Positions 1-9,559 are shown, counted from the stretch's first letter. The stretch is DNA of 64,000 nucleotides from Fidelibacterota bacterium (GCA_018673925.1 JABHBL010000057.1:1-64000); one strand, 5' to 3'. Notes: a model not told the origin generated them from the letters alone. Program-made: numbers and translations.

Positions 1-366
1 GATGGGGATATGGATGTGCTTTCAGCCTCCTATTATGATGACAAAATTGCCTGGTATGAGAATACACAAATCACGGGTGTAGGTGAGGTGCAGACACAGC
101 CAAGCAACAATCGTCTCGCTCAGAATTATCCCAATCCCTTTAACCCCTCAACTCGAATTGCTTTTGAGGTGCAAGAAACCAGTCAGGTTAGATTGGACAT
201 CTTTGATATTCAAGGCCGTCATATCTACACTGTTTTAGATAAGGAGATGTCTGTAGGACATCATGATATAGTGTTCAATAATCATGGTTTAGCCTCTGGT
301 GTCTATCTGTATCGAATCGAGATGGGTGATTTTGTTGCTGCCCGGAAAATGGTGATAAGTAAGTAA
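1..366 (+). CDS. C-terminal part of FG-GAP/VCBS protein with type IX sorting domain (5' truncated)
   Basis: The frame is open from the first base, so this is the end of a gene that begins upstream of the window. The visible part opens with the last Asp-rich repeat (DGDMDVLSAS, then IAWYEN). A short linker follows, then a sorting domain beginning LAQNYPNPFNPSTRI and ending in a Lys-rich tail. Domains of this type direct export of cargo by the type IX secretion system in FCB-group bacteria, so the protein is probably secreted or surface-bound. Its last 100 or so residues are about 86% identical to the end of the next gene, and the last 165 bases are almost the same in DNA. The two genes are therefore recent tandem duplicates or have undergone gene conversion. 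The ligand or substrate cannot be read from the sequence. Confidence 0.9.
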   Translation, partial: DGDMDVLSASYYDDKIAWYENTQITGVGEVQTQPSNNRLAQNYPNPFNPSTRIAFEVQETSQVRLDIFDIQGRHIYTVLDKEMSVGHHDIVFNNHGLASGVYLYRIEMGDFVAARKMVISK

Positions 367-421
367 TAGGATGTAGTGAGTTCTGGCTCGAGCGGTTTTA
401 ACAAGCTCCTGAGAGAGGTTT

Positions 422-1813
422 ATGAAAATATCAATATTGAAAACTATAATTGGGCTGTCCTTGATACTTCAGACCCAGGCATATTCTCAAAATCAATTTG
501 TCACTCACGCTATCACAACAGACGCAAATAGGGCCAGCTCAGTCTATGCCGCCGATGTCGATAGTGATGGAGATATGGATGTTCTCTCTGCTTCTTATTT
601 TGATGACAAAATCGCCTGGTATGAAAATGATGGTCAACAAAACTTCAACACTCACGTTATATCTCTGGAAGCAGATTGGGCTCTCTCAGTTTTTGCAATC
701 GATGTTGACGGAGATCAAGATATTGATATTCTATCTGCTTCATCTAGAGATCACAAAATTGCCTGGTACGAAAACGATGGCCAGTCAAATTTTACTATTC
801 ACATCGTCACCACAGAGGCAAGCGGAGCCAATACGGTATTCGCAGTAGACCTGGACGATGATGGAGACACAGATATCCTTTCAGCCTCACGAGGTGATAA
901 TACTATCGCCTGGTATGAAAACGATGGGGAGCAAAACTTTCTAAAACACGATATCACGACTGGTGCAGAGGGCGCCGGAGCTGTTTTCTCTATAGATCTA
1001 GACAGCGATGGTGATATGGATGTGCTTTCCACTGCAGGTGATGAGGATAAAGTTGCCTGGCATGAAAACGATGGGGAGGAAAACTTTAGCACTCACAATA
1101 TTGTCACCACCTTAAACTTTCCCAACTCTGTTTATGCCGCTGATATTGATGATGATGGCGACATAGATGTTCTCACCACGAGCTGGTATAATCATACAGT
1201 CATGTGGTGTGAAAATGATGGTGAAACTAATTTTACTCATCATGTGTTATCAGATTCTGCAATTAACGCGACTTCAGTCTATGCGGGAGATATTAATGGA
1301 GATGGGGATATGGATGTGATCTCAGCCTCAAATTCCGATCATGAGATTGTGTGGTTCGAAAATAATGGGCAGGCCAGTTTTACTCCCCATCAGATTACCA
1401 ACGAAGCGTATAATGCCGAGTCTATCTATGCCAATGATGTTGATAGCGATGGTGACCTGGATGTTTTGTCGGCTTCTTCAGCAGACTTCAAAATAGCCTG
1501 GTATGAGAATACACAAATCACTGGAATAGATGAGATGCAGCCGAGGCCAACCGAAAACTGTCTCGCTCAGAATTACCCCAATCCTTTTAACCCATCAACC
1601 CGCATTGCCTTTGAGGTGCAAGAAGCCGGTCCGGTTAGATTGGACATCTTTGATATTCAAGGCCGTCATATCTACACAGTTTTAGATAAGGAGATGTCTG
1701 CAGGACATCATGATATAGCGTTCAATAATCATGGTTTAGCCTCTGGTGTCTACCTGTATCGAATCGAGATGGGTGATTTTGTTGCTGCCCGGAAAATGGT
1801 AGTTAGTAAATAG
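422..1813 (+). CDS. Secreted seven-repeat FG-GAP/VCBS propeller protein with type IX sorting domain
   Basis: The 463-residue protein starts with a signal peptide (hydrophobic segment to about residue 22, ending AYSQ). Seven repeats of about 49 residues follow, from about residue 38 to 365. Each carries an Asp-rich calcium-binding-like loop such as DVDSDGDMD, then VLSAS and an IAWYEND motif. Seven such units fit a seven-bladed beta-propeller. The tail from about residue 385 (NYPNPFNPSTRIAF) is a type IX sorting domain. GAGAGAGG lies just upstream of the ATG. The gene sits 55 bases after a paralogue with an almost identical tail. A surface or secreted role is well supported. The binding partner is unknown. 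Confidence 0.92.
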   Translation: MKISILKTIIGLSLILQTQAYSQNQFVTHAITTDANRASSVYAADVDSDGDMDVLSASYFDDKIAWYENDGQQNFNTHVISLEADWALSVFAIDVDGDQDIDILSASSRDHKIAWYENDGQSNFTIHIVTTEASGANTVFAVDLDDDGDTDILSASRGDNTIAWYENDGEQNFLKHDITTGAEGAGAVFSIDLDSDGDMDVLSTAGDEDKVAWHENDGEENFSTHNIVTTLNFPNSVYAADIDDDGDIDVLTTSWYNHTVMWCENDGETNFTHHVLSDSAINATSVYAGDINGDGDMDVISASNSDHEIVWFENNGQASFTPHQITNEAYNAESIYANDVDSDGDLDVLSASSADFKIAWYENTQITGIDEMQPRPTENCLAQNYPNPFNPSTRIAFEVQEAGPVRLDIFDIQGRHIYTVLDKEMSAGHHDIAFNNHGLASGVYLYRIEMGDFVAARKMVVSK

Positions 1814-1828
1814 GACGAGGAGAAATAC

Positions 1829-2521
1829 ATGCATTCAAAATTATATCGTATTGGTGCTATTTGTTCCATGCTACAATTAACTCTCATTGTGGCATATATG
1901 ATTGTCACCTTCACCGTAGGACCAAGAGTGAACAGCGCCGAAGCATTTTTTCAGGCTCAACAGGCCAATTTTTGGACCAGTCTCTTGCGGCTTGATCTGA
2001 TGATGATGCTACTGGTGGGGCTGTATCTTGGTAACTTTCCAGCGCTCCTAGTGAACCTGTGGAAACAAAACCCCCTGCTAAGCTTTTTTGCTTTTGGCTT
2101 TACAATCATTGCAGTCACTTTGAGCTTTGCCGGAGAGGCAACCTTTGCATTGCTCCACCTCGGTGAAAAATTTATCCACGCCAGCACAGACGTTGAGCGT
2201 TCACAACTTATCGCAGCCGGTGAATCATTGATTGCCAGTGGCTGGTGGAATAGCACGGGATCCTACGTCACAGGTATTTTATTGCAAGTTGGTGGTATCA
2301 TGATATCCATGGCCATGTTGAGTTCAGGAAATTTCCATAAAACAACAGCTATTGCGGGAATTGTGGGGAATAGCTTTGATTTGACCCAGCACCTGCTTTC
2401 ACCCTTCCTGCCAGGAATCACCGCGTACCTATCCATAGGAATGGTAGGGTACTTGATCTGGTATCCCATGATGAGCTATGATTTGTTACATTTAGCAAGG
2501 GAAACCAATCCATCACAATAA
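1829..2521 (+). CDS. Multi-pass membrane protein, DUF4386-like
   Basis: The 230-residue protein has about six hydrophobic segments, near residues 8-30, 50-75, 80-100, 145-165, 170-190 and 200-218. The first follows a very short cytoplasmic N-terminus. The arrangement, with an LIAAGESLIASGWW stretch before the fourth helix, resembles DUF4386 membrane proteins, but I rate the family call as only moderate. GGACGAGGAG lies just before the ATG and the gene begins 16 bases after the sorting-domain gene, so the two may be co-transcribed. No catalytic motif is visible and the function is unknown. Confidence 0.75.
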   Translation: MHSKLYRIGAICSMLQLTLIVAYMIVTFTVGPRVNSAEAFFQAQQANFWTSLLRLDLMMMLLVGLYLGNFPALLVNLWKQNPLLSFFAFGFTIIAVTLSFAGEATFALLHLGEKFIHASTDVERSQLIAAGESLIASGWWNSTGSYVTGILLQVGGIMISMAMLSSGNFHKTTAIAGIVGNSFDLTQHLLSPFLPGITAYLSIGMVGYLIWYPMMSYDLLHLARETNPSQ

Positions 2522-2579
2522 TCTGAATTACGAAATGAACATTTTCTTTTGAGGTGCTTTTAATACTCTTAGGCTCATA

Positions 2580-3374
2580 TTGAAGAAGAAGATCACATAT
2601 ATCGTTGCCACTCTCACGACATGTCTACTCTTCTATTTATTCTGGGGACCCCTTTTCCCCTGGAGTCCTATCAAGCCAGGTTTTCAAAAAATCCCATCCA
2701 CAAAAGCAAATGTCTATATCCAGAACATAACTTCAGCGGATTCTATCGTTTATGAATTAGATCAAATTCTAGCAGATGAAGAGATCTTTCATCAACTCAA
2801 CTATGAGGACAGAGTTACCATTATCATCATCGATCCAAAGACCAGCATGAAACGATTTGCTCCCTGGTTGAAGGGATCAGGATATTCCGTTTCCTTAAGT
2901 ATGCTCAATCTGATTTATATCGGACCCATTGCGAGACAGTCATCATTTGGGATAAAAACCTATCTGAAGCATGAACTTTCCCATATGCTCATGGATCAAA
3001 ACACCAGCTTCGGGAAGGCATTGAAGATGCATGAGCAGGGTTGGTTGCTGGAGGGGATTGCACAATACTTCAGTGGTCATCATTTTTACTCTCGCTCAGA
3101 ATTCATAGCCTTATCCAAAACAAACCAGATCAACTTTAGCAGCTTGAGAGAGCAAAACCCTCTTGATATGTCCTTCCCAAATCTCAAGTTAAATTATACC
3201 TACTACCAGCTTTTCGTTGATTACCTGGTCAATCGGTATGGTCTGGAATATCTGCAAAACTTCATAAAATTCTATATCGAAGAACCAGATAGTTATCGAG
3301 AGCTTTTTGAAACTATATATGGTTCAGAGCTTGATACCATCTTAGATGCTTTCAAGGGAAGTCTGGGTCTCTGA
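2580..3374 (+). CDS. Membrane-anchored zinc metallopeptidase (peptidase MA-like)
   Basis: The start is read as TTG at 2580, because it places a Lys-rich n-region (MKKK) directly before a single membrane helix at about residues 5-22. This would make an anchored protein with its catalytic domain outside the cytoplasm. The zinc motif HELSH is at residues 131-135. A third-ligand-type Glu lies in WLLEGIAQYF (Glu158), the gluzincin arrangement seen in peptidase MA-like proteins. The C-terminal 90 residues are alpha-helical in character. The substrate is unknown. No ATG would keep the membrane helix. The ribosome site is weak, so the start is less certain than the gene. Confidence 0.82.
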   Translation: MKKKITYIVATLTTCLLFYLFWGPLFPWSPIKPGFQKIPSTKANVYIQNITSADSIVYELDQILADEEIFHQLNYEDRVTIIIIDPKTSMKRFAPWLKGSGYSVSLSMLNLIYIGPIARQSSFGIKTYLKHELSHMLMDQNTSFGKALKMHEQGWLLEGIAQYFSGHHFYSRSEFIALSKTNQINFSSLREQNPLDMSFPNLKLNYTYYQLFVDYLVNRYGLEYLQNFIKFYIEEPDSYRELFETIYGSELDTILDAFKGSLGL

Positions 3375-3456
3375 AGTGATTTGTTGTTCTGATTGGCAGG
3401 AATCCGCCTAGCTTCCACGCACTTATTAGTATCATCAATTAATTATAGGAGAATAT

Positions 3457-4137
3457 ATGAAGGTCTGTATCGTGGGGGCATCTGGAAAACTGGGAAGATA
3501 TATGGTTCAACACGCCCTGGATCGTGGTTATGAAGTGGTGGGGGTTTGCCGTGAAAAAAGCGTGGGCAAACTGGATGAATTTAAGGATAAAATGACCATT
3601 CTCCCTGGTTCAACCAATGATAGAGAGCTCATCAAAAAGGCCGTTGAGGGTTGCGATGGCGTGCTTACAGTTCTGGTTCCCTGGGGCATTCAACAGTACT
3701 CATCAGGAACAGCCCAGGCTGTTTTGGATTTTGCCAAACAAGATGCCCGACTCATTTTTTCCTGTGGCTGGCATATTACCCGAGATGGAAAAGATGCTTA
3801 TTCAACCTTCTTCAAAATCATGTTGAGCGTTTTTGGATCGATCGGGCGCCTTTTTCGTGCAGTAGAACTAGACGATCAAGTTGAGGCCTGTGACCGTATT
3901 TTTAAAAGTGATACCAAATGGACCGTAGTCCGTGGAAGTGATCTGGAAGAAGGTGAGAGCCAGGGATTACCTGTCTGGAGCCATCATGTTCAAGATCCTA
4001 TCCTGGAAAGCAACAAAACCCGTCGCATCGATTTCGCCCTATTTATGGTAGATGCCATGGTGAAAGATGATTTGATCCAGGAGGCACCAGCTATCGTGGG
4101 TTGCCAGACACCTTCTGCCCTGAAGCACGGTTCTTAA
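3457..4137 (+). CDS. NAD(P)-binding Rossmann-fold protein, atypical SDR/NmrA-like
   Basis: The 226-residue protein begins with a dinucleotide-binding strand and the glycine motif GASGKLG at residues 7-13. This is the signature of atypical short-chain dehydrogenases and NmrA-like proteins. The conserved family pattern continues as ILPGSTNDRELIKKAVEGCDGVLTVL. The Tyr-x-x-x-Lys catalytic pair of classical SDRs is not obvious, so it may be a redox sensor or epimerase-like protein rather than a dehydrogenase. TAGGAG precedes the ATG. It stands alone, converging with the minus-strand gene that ends at 4144. Confidence 0.82.
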   Translation: MKVCIVGASGKLGRYMVQHALDRGYEVVGVCREKSVGKLDEFKDKMTILPGSTNDRELIKKAVEGCDGVLTVLVPWGIQQYSSGTAQAVLDFAKQDARLIFSCGWHITRDGKDAYSTFFKIMLSVFGSIGRLFRAVELDDQVEACDRIFKSDTKWTVVRGSDLEEGESQGLPVWSHHVQDPILESNKTRRIDFALFMVDAMVKDDLIQEAPAIVGCQTPSALKHGS

Positions 4138-4143
4138 TTAGGA

Positions 4144-4971
4144 CTATTTCTCGTAGCGGATCCGCACACTCATCCCCAGACCAAATGGAGCTCCCTTCCA
4201 AAGAGCCTGACTGGTTTTGCGGTAAAAAATTTTGCCATTGAGGATACCTGTTGAGAATTGCAGCTCACCTTCGCCCATCTCCTTGACATACTCAAGAGTA
4301 ATCACAAAATCATCGTGAACCACAATGTGGTGGGATGTTAGATCCAAAGTGATATCCGCACCCTGTTCAAAATCCGTGAGCGTAATATATATGGGTTGCT
4401 TGAGAATGTTCTTCCCTGGTAGTTTGTCTTCCATTTCGTAGACATTCAGACGATAAAAGACCGTGTCATAGGTGGTGGTAACACCATGGAGCGTAAGAGT
4501 CTTTAACAGGGTTGGGTGCCTTTTTATTTTGACTCGAATGCCCACCTCATATCCCAAACTGTCTTTTTTGAAACCAGCCCGCATCATGGGGGGTGCGTGG
4601 GGATTCCCCACAACTTTCTCTTTGAATTCCCGTGGATAAACCAGGACTGACTGCATCTCAAGTGTTTTAGGCGTCAATTTGATCTCTCCCAGGTTTTCAC
4701 CTAACAAGCGGAGATCCGTGATGCTGGCATCGTGGTTTTCATACCCGATATAAGAGAAACGGATGGTGGTTTCTGACATAAGATCCGTGAGATCAAAATG
4801 GAAATAGCCCTGATCATTGGAAACTGTCCCACGTTCCCCGCCCAGAACACCGATATTCACATAGGGCAACCTATCCCCCGTCTCACTGTCAACCATTCGA
4901 CCAGAAACGGTCTCGCTCCAGCCAACAAGTGGGATGAGTGTGAGTAGAACGATGAGACGTATAAATGACAT
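4144..4971 (-). CDS. Exported protein with carboxypeptidase-regulatory-like domain
   Basis: The start is placed at 4971 because it gives a clean signal peptide (MSFIRLIVLLTLIPLVGWS). Starting further upstream would run into the preceding permease gene. After the signal comes a CarboxypepD_reg-like beta-sandwich of about 85 residues (SGRMVDSETGDRLPYVNI, then GYFHFDL). This domain is common at the start of FCB-group surface proteins. The remaining 180 residues, containing FKEKVVGNPHAPPMMRAGF, match a pattern I associate with Bacteroidetes hypothetical surface proteins, but I cannot name a function. It follows the ABC permease by 25 bases on the same strand and may belong to that transcription unit. 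Confidence 0.82.
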   Translation of the reverse strand: MSFIRLIVLLTLIPLVGWSETVSGRMVDSETGDRLPYVNIGVLGGERGTVSNDQGYFHFDLTDLMSETTIRFSYIGYENHDASITDLRLLGENLGEIKLTPKTLEMQSVLVYPREFKEKVVGNPHAPPMMRAGFKKDSLGYEVGIRVKIKRHPTLLKTLTLHGVTTTYDTVFYRLNVYEMEDKLPGKNILKQPIYITLTDFEQGADITLDLTSHHIVVHDDFVITLEYVKEMGEGELQFSTGILNGKIFYRKTSQALWKGAPFGLGMSVRIRYEK

Positions 4972-4996
4972 GATAAGTGTTTGTACTGGGAACTGT

Positions 4997-6148
4997 CTAT
5001 TTTGTTCTGAGATGACGGTGCTGAAAACCCCATAAGCCAATCACAAAGTAGATGATTGTCATGAGGGTCAATGCCAATAATTCCCCACCTACATCGCTGA
5101 GCCCAACACCCATGATACTGATTTTTTGCAGTGCTGAGATTGCAGGTGCGGCTGACATAAGGGTTTGCCAACTGACACCATAATCTCCCAGATAGAACCA
5201 GGCTTTGGTAGATATGGGAAAAGCTGCTCCAGAAAAAAACATAAATAGAAAGAGGGGAAAGTTACCCACCACCAGAACATCTGTAACCGAACGGGTCGCT
5301 GCAGCCAGAATTAAACTAAAGGCAATCATGCTGATACTGGTGAGGACGGTGATCAACAAAAAAGATGTGAAGGCTCCCCGCATTTCAAACCCAAGAGATG
5401 TTGCTGCTCCCAGGGTGAGAAAAATAGCAATAATCCCCACCAACACTTGGCTGGAACCCACGCCTATTAAAAACTGCCAGGCCTTCATCCCTGACAACTT
5501 TAACCTCAATATAGTGCCCTGGTCTACTTCAACAATAATGGCTATGGTGGCTGAAAACATGAGCATGATAATGGAGAGGATAAGCATACCCGGCATCCAC
5601 ATTTCAAATTCGTCAATTTGTCCAGAAAGCCCCAGGGCGGTTTCCTGCACCACAAAAAGTCGTTCCTGACTTGCTTGCTGAGCCATGAATTCATTGAGCA
5701 TCTCCCCTAGCCAGACGGCTGAAATCAAATACTCTGTGCTGGTAAGGTTGCCCACAATTTCAATTTTTGGAGAGGTAGCTGGTTCGGATAATAGGGCCTG
5801 AGAAAAGTTAGTTGGCACTACCAGAAGCACATCCGCTTTGCGGGTCTCAATCTTTTTAATAGCTGTTTCACGTGTTGCTACGGAACGAATACTCAAGGGT
5901 ATATTTTCCACCTCATCCATGAAATCCTGGAAACCAGGTAAAAGGTTCCTTCCCAGATTGATATTCTCATCAGGTGCCTCCAACCCCTGATCAAGATTGA
6001 CGATGAGCGCCCGATAATGGGGCTGACTTGCTTCATTGATCAGGAAATAGACGAACACAAAAAAGGGAGCCATGGATACCGTCAGGATGAGTATCCAGAA
6101 ATTACGGAGTTGTTCCTTTATGCTTTTTGTAAAGATGGCCCAAATCAT
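4997..6148 (-). CDS. ABC-2 family exporter permease
   Basis: The 383-residue protein has one N-terminal membrane helix (about residues 15-38) and a large outward-facing domain of about 140 residues. A cluster of five or six helices follows from about residue 180 to 375. This is the layout of ABC2_membrane_3 permeases of the YhiH/YbhR/NatB kind. The matching ATPase gene lies upstream on the same strand at 6279-7226. The substrate is unknown. Drugs, sodium ions or surface molecules are all possible for this family. The 130-base gap to the ATPase gene holds two palindromic repeats, so the repeats sit inside a likely operon. Confidence 0.9.
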   Translation of the reverse strand: MIWAIFTKSIKEQLRNFWILILTVSMAPFFVFVYFLINEASQPHYRALIVNLDQGLEAPDENINLGRNLLPGFQDFMDEVENIPLSIRSVATRETAIKKIETRKADVLLVVPTNFSQALLSEPATSPKIEIVGNLTSTEYLISAVWLGEMLNEFMAQQASQERLFVVQETALGLSGQIDEFEMWMPGMLILSIIMLMFSATIAIIVEVDQGTILRLKLSGMKAWQFLIGVGSSQVLVGIIAIFLTLGAATSLGFEMRGAFTSFLLITVLTSISMIAFSLILAAATRSVTDVLVVGNFPLFLFMFFSGAAFPISTKAWFYLGDYGVSWQTLMSAAPAISALQKISIMGVGLSDVGGELLALTLMTIIYFVIGLWGFQHRHLRTK

Positions 6149-6180
6149 GTACTATCTCGTCTTCTGAAATTCAGATTACA

Positions 6181-6231
6181 GGACATTGAGTTCATCGAAA
6201 TGTCCTGTGGCTTCGACAAGCTCAGCCGCCG
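6181..6231. repeat. Composite palindromic repeat, cluster 1
   Basis: Two hairpins lie side by side in the gap between an ABC ATPase gene and its permease gene. The first (6181-6205) has perfect 7-bp arms GGACATT/AATGTCC around the loop GAGTTCATCGA. The second (6209-6227) has arms GGCT/AGCC around the loop TCGACAAGCTC, followed by GCCGG. The loops are the same 11-nt motif in opposite orientation. The same pairs recur at six other places in the window. Confidence 0.9.
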
Positions 6232-6278
6232 GTAATCATTTGATCTAGATATTGCGTATCTCGAGAGATCTCGAACAA

Positions 6279-7226
6279 TCATTCCCTTAAGGCCCTTCCA
6301 GTGAGATGGATAAAGACATCTTCCAGGGTGGTTTTGCGGAGCTGGATATCTCTAACTTCCAGCCCATGTTCTTTTACCAGATCAGTCAGGCCTGATAGTT
6401 TTTCCAGATGTTGGAAGGATCTGATAATCAACTTGTCCTGCACAACAGAGATAGTTTCAGGGGGTAGACCCAAAGAACTACTCACATCTGCTAAGAACTG
6501 AGTCGCCTGATTTGATTTTTCCAGCAGAAGGAATTCCAGGTCCGTCTCAAGTCGACATTCCAAACAATCCCCAGTGCCCAAAATTTCCTTTAACGAGTCA
6601 ACACTGCCTACTTCCAGCAGTTTCCCATGATCAATAATGGCCACGCGATCAGAAAGACGTTCAGCTTCATCCATATTATGGGTGGTGATGATTACCGTTT
6701 TCTGTTTGGCCAGAGAGCGAATAAGATCACGGACCAAAATGCGACTCTGGGGATCCAGGCCAGCTTCAGGTTCATCCAGGATAAGGACAGGTGGGTCATG
6801 GATAAGGGCTAGAGCAATATTCAACCGACGCTGCATCCCGCCTGAGAGTTTTGAGGCATACACTTCAGCCTTGCCTGACAAACCCAGAATGTTGAGTAAT
6901 TCACGAGCTCGTGTTTGGGCCTCTTTAGTAGACATACCGTGCATCTTGCCCAGAAAAACCAGTTGTTCCATACAGGTAAGACGCGGCCAGTACAGATTCT
7001 CCTGAGAACAGAAACCAATAACTTCTGACAGATCGGTTGGAGTTTCCCAGTGAATTTCTCCTCCATCAGATTCCAGTAGTGCGCAAAGCATGCGGATGGT
7101 GGTTGTTTTTCCTGCACCGTTGGGACCCAGAAGTCCTAGAATCTCCCCTTGATTGATGGTAAGGGATAGATCGTCTACGGCAACCAGATCACCAAAGTTT
7201 TTTGTGAGATGTGAGATCGATATCAT
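6279..7226 (-). CDS. ABC transporter ATP-binding protein
   Basis: The 315-residue protein has a Walker A motif GPNGAGKT at residues 34-41, the ABC signature LSGGMQ at 128-133, and Walker B LILDEP at 149-154. A switch His follows in IITTHNMDEAERLSDR. The C-terminal 90 residues form the extra domain usual in CcmA/DrrA-type export ATPases. It should power the permease encoded immediately downstream at 4997-6148. The two genes probably form an exporter operon with the carboxypeptidase-regulatory-like surface protein. The transported molecule cannot be read from the sequence. Confidence 0.95.
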   Translation of the reverse strand: MISISHLTKNFGDLVAVDDLSLTINQGEILGLLGPNGAGKTTTIRMLCALLESDGGEIHWETPTDLSEVIGFCSQENLYWPRLTCMEQLVFLGKMHGMSTKEAQTRARELLNILGLSGKAEVYASKLSGGMQRRLNIALALIHDPPVLILDEPEAGLDPQSRILVRDLIRSLAKQKTVIITTHNMDEAERLSDRVAIIDHGKLLEVGSVDSLKEILGTGDCLECRLETDLEFLLLEKSNQATQFLADVSSSLGLPPETISVVQDKLIIRSFQHLEKLSGLTDLVKEHGLEVRDIQLRKTTLEDVFIHLTGRALRE

Positions 7227-7260
7227 AGCTTTCCCCGTGCCAGGAATATACCCGATCTAA

Positions 7261-9432
7261 TTACTTCAAATACACCATTTTTATGGTCTGAGAAAAACCT
7301 GCTTGCGTGAGACGACAAAAATAAAGACCTGATGGAATCGTCATTCCTGAATCATTTACTCCATGCCAATCCAGCGAATAACTCCCAGCTTCCTGAACTC
7401 CAGTATGAAGTTCTGAAACCTGAGTTCCGTTCATATCATATATAACGACTGATATCTCCGTTCGAGCCGGTATTTCATATTGAATTCGTGTATTGGGATT
7501 AAACGGATTGGGATAGTTCTGGCTTAAGTGAAAGTTACCTGGAGTTGTAGAAGATTCTTCATCCTCAAGGCCAACAGCATAGAGAATGTCCACGAGAACA
7601 TACCGAATTGGTCCGGCAATAGTTATTACATCCCGTTGCACTAAACCACCATCCTCGGCCAGCCAATCATAATACTCATAATCAGCTCCAATGAAGCGGT
7701 GAAAGCAAAAACAGTTTTCATACACACCCACTTCTGTTTCAATGGTATCCCCCCTGCTAAGGAAAGTGATTTGAGAGCTATAGTCGCCTACATTAAACTC
7801 CCAGGTTGTGTTTAGGGGGACAGAAATATCATACAATACAGCATCATCCATACCATCCCAGACTTTGACCTGATTTCCATCGACCCGGAACTGATTTATG
7901 CTTTCGCCTGGATAGTAGTTATCAAATGTATAATATCGGTTTCCATTAATAGTTGTTGAGTACACAATGATGAACGTTGTCGTATCTATATCATTGGCCA
8001 ATACCACTCCCGAATTGACCAATAGCGGAAAATAATTCAGTGTATCCGTTGGCGCTTCCTCTGGAATCCCCAGCGTTCCATCCTCCAGCAAACAATGCGC
8101 TTTGATGCTTCCAGCTTCAGACCAGGTCAAAAAGGCACAGTCCGGACCTCTTGTCATAGTCAAATCTGATTTTTCCGATGCTGAGTTTGTAATTGGAACT
8201 CTCTCGATATCCCATGCAAAGGTTCCGTCAGCATCCAATCTACTGGCGAAAATATCCATGGTTCCCAGGCTGTATTGTCTGATGTAGCTGAGTAATAAAT
8301 CATCATCTACATGGCCCGTATTGATATCCAGAAATGATGAAAGACCCATGGGCTCAACATCAAGACCGCCATCACCCCACAATCGCGCACCTGTTGTATC
8401 TATCAGTTGAGCTAATATTCCCCGGTTGATCTGGGCAGCATCAGATTCACCCCAGACCGAAAACACGCCTGATCCATCGTTGGCCAGGGCCAGCCTGGGA
8501 CTTACCCTGAAATTGTTGGCTGAAGTGGATGCTTCCACCGCACTGGTCCAGTCAAGGTTACCGGCAGCGCTGACCGATTGAATCTTGCCGGTTTGATTTT
8601 GGGTGGTCATTTCGGTCCAGGAGGAGAAAGCACCCCCAACAAGATCTGGTTGGATATCCTGGAGCCAATTACCAAGAGGGAATCCAACTGGGTCGGTGAG
8701 GGGTAGCCAGGCATTCCATTGAGCGGTACCATCAAGTGCGTATTTCTGTAAGATGACCTGACTACTCAGGGCGGGGAATGATCCAGTTTGTTTGATGGCC
8801 TGCACCAAAATTTGCCCGTCTGAGCTCAGTGCAGGTTGCGGACTGACTAGGGAAGCATTAAATGTTGAAACGCTTAAACCGCTGGCCCCCCACAACATCT
8901 CTCCAGCAGGACTTATCCTCTGCAGATGAAGGCTGGAGTTGTTCGTGGATTCAAACCAGGACACAACAATACTGCTATCCGAGGGCTCCACCAGGAGTCG
9001 TGGTGCTATATTTTCACTTCCATCGCTTGAGAGTGCCAGACCATCTTCATTCCAGACATGGTTGCCATTTGTATCAATTTTGTATGCATATACTTCCCAG
9101 TTACCAGTACGGGTATCTACACTTGAAATAATGGCGTTGTTCGCTGCATCAACAGCCAGATTCATATGATATACTGCGATCCAGCTATAATTGGGGGCAT
9201 CGCTTACCAGGATGCCGCCAGGATTCCACTGAGAATCTCCGTTGATATCGAGACGCTGGAGATAAATATGAAAATTACCACTGGTCAACCAGGCCACATA
9301 GGTGCCGCCATCAGAGGTGCTGACTATTTGAGGCTGGATACCAGTACCCAGATTGACAGGGTTTCCTGGATCATTGGACCATTCCCCTCTTACCATGAGA
9401 GCGGTTATTGCTATGAGGAGCCAGTGTTTCAT
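7261..9432 (-). CDS. Large secreted protein with type IX sorting domain
   Basis: The 723-residue protein has a signal peptide (MKHWLLIAITALMVRG). A repetitive beta-rich region follows to about residue 450, with many W-x-x-x-G-x-x-V turns such as WNPGGILVSDAP, WNEDGLALSSDG and WGASGLSVS. These recall beta-propeller or delta-60-type repeats. A second beta domain covers about residues 465-620. The C-terminus is a type IX sorting domain starting SQNYPNPFNPNTRI and ending VYLK. It is therefore very likely exported to the cell surface or medium. No catalytic motif was found. It starts 208 bases downstream of the GHL10 lipoprotein gene on the same strand. Confidence 0.9.
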   Translation of the reverse strand: MKHWLLIAITALMVRGEWSNDPGNPVNLGTGIQPQIVSTSDGGTYVAWLTSGNFHIYLQRLDINGDSQWNPGGILVSDAPNYSWIAVYHMNLAVDAANNAIISSVDTRTGNWEVYAYKIDTNGNHVWNEDGLALSSDGSENIAPRLLVEPSDSSIVVSWFESTNNSSLHLQRISPAGEMLWGASGLSVSTFNASLVSPQPALSSDGQILVQAIKQTGSFPALSSQVILQKYALDGTAQWNAWLPLTDPVGFPLGNWLQDIQPDLVGGAFSSWTEMTTQNQTGKIQSVSAAGNLDWTSAVEASTSANNFRVSPRLALANDGSGVFSVWGESDAAQINRGILAQLIDTTGARLWGDGGLDVEPMGLSSFLDINTGHVDDDLLLSYIRQYSLGTMDIFASRLDADGTFAWDIERVPITNSASEKSDLTMTRGPDCAFLTWSEAGSIKAHCLLEDGTLGIPEEAPTDTLNYFPLLVNSGVVLANDIDTTTFIIVYSTTINGNRYYTFDNYYPGESINQFRVDGNQVKVWDGMDDAVLYDISVPLNTTWEFNVGDYSSQITFLSRGDTIETEVGVYENCFCFHRFIGADYEYYDWLAEDGGLVQRDVITIAGPIRYVLVDILYAVGLEDEESSTTPGNFHLSQNYPNPFNPNTRIQYEIPARTEISVVIYDMNGTQVSELHTGVQEAGSYSLDWHGVNDSGMTIPSGLYFCRLTQAGFSQTIKMVYLK

Positions 9433-9540
9433 GGTGGAATCCCTTCGCTAAATATTTTGTACAAGATATGTCCAGAAATATAAGTGCAGAACTGCGAATA
9501 AGGAATGTTGCTTACAAAAAGAAGCCCTGAGTCTCTGTCT

Positions 9541-9559
9541 CGCTGAGGCTCTCGAAGCG
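9541..9559. repeat. Palindromic repeat, cluster 2 (variant arms)
   Basis: A single hairpin of the dispersed family, with arms CGCT/AGCG around the loop GAGGCTCTCGA. The arm differs from the common GGCT/AGCC at two positions that change together, so pairing is kept. About 20 bases later, AGATTGCC and an interrupted TCGA...CTCAG remnant suggest a decayed second unit. The rest of the 208-base gap between the two minus-strand genes shows nothing else. Confidence 0.75.

Noticed and set aside
5205-5669. A 154-residue open frame on the plus strand, opposite the ABC permease.
   Set aside because: It has biased composition, no ribosome site and no recognisable domain. The minus-strand permease explains the coding signal.
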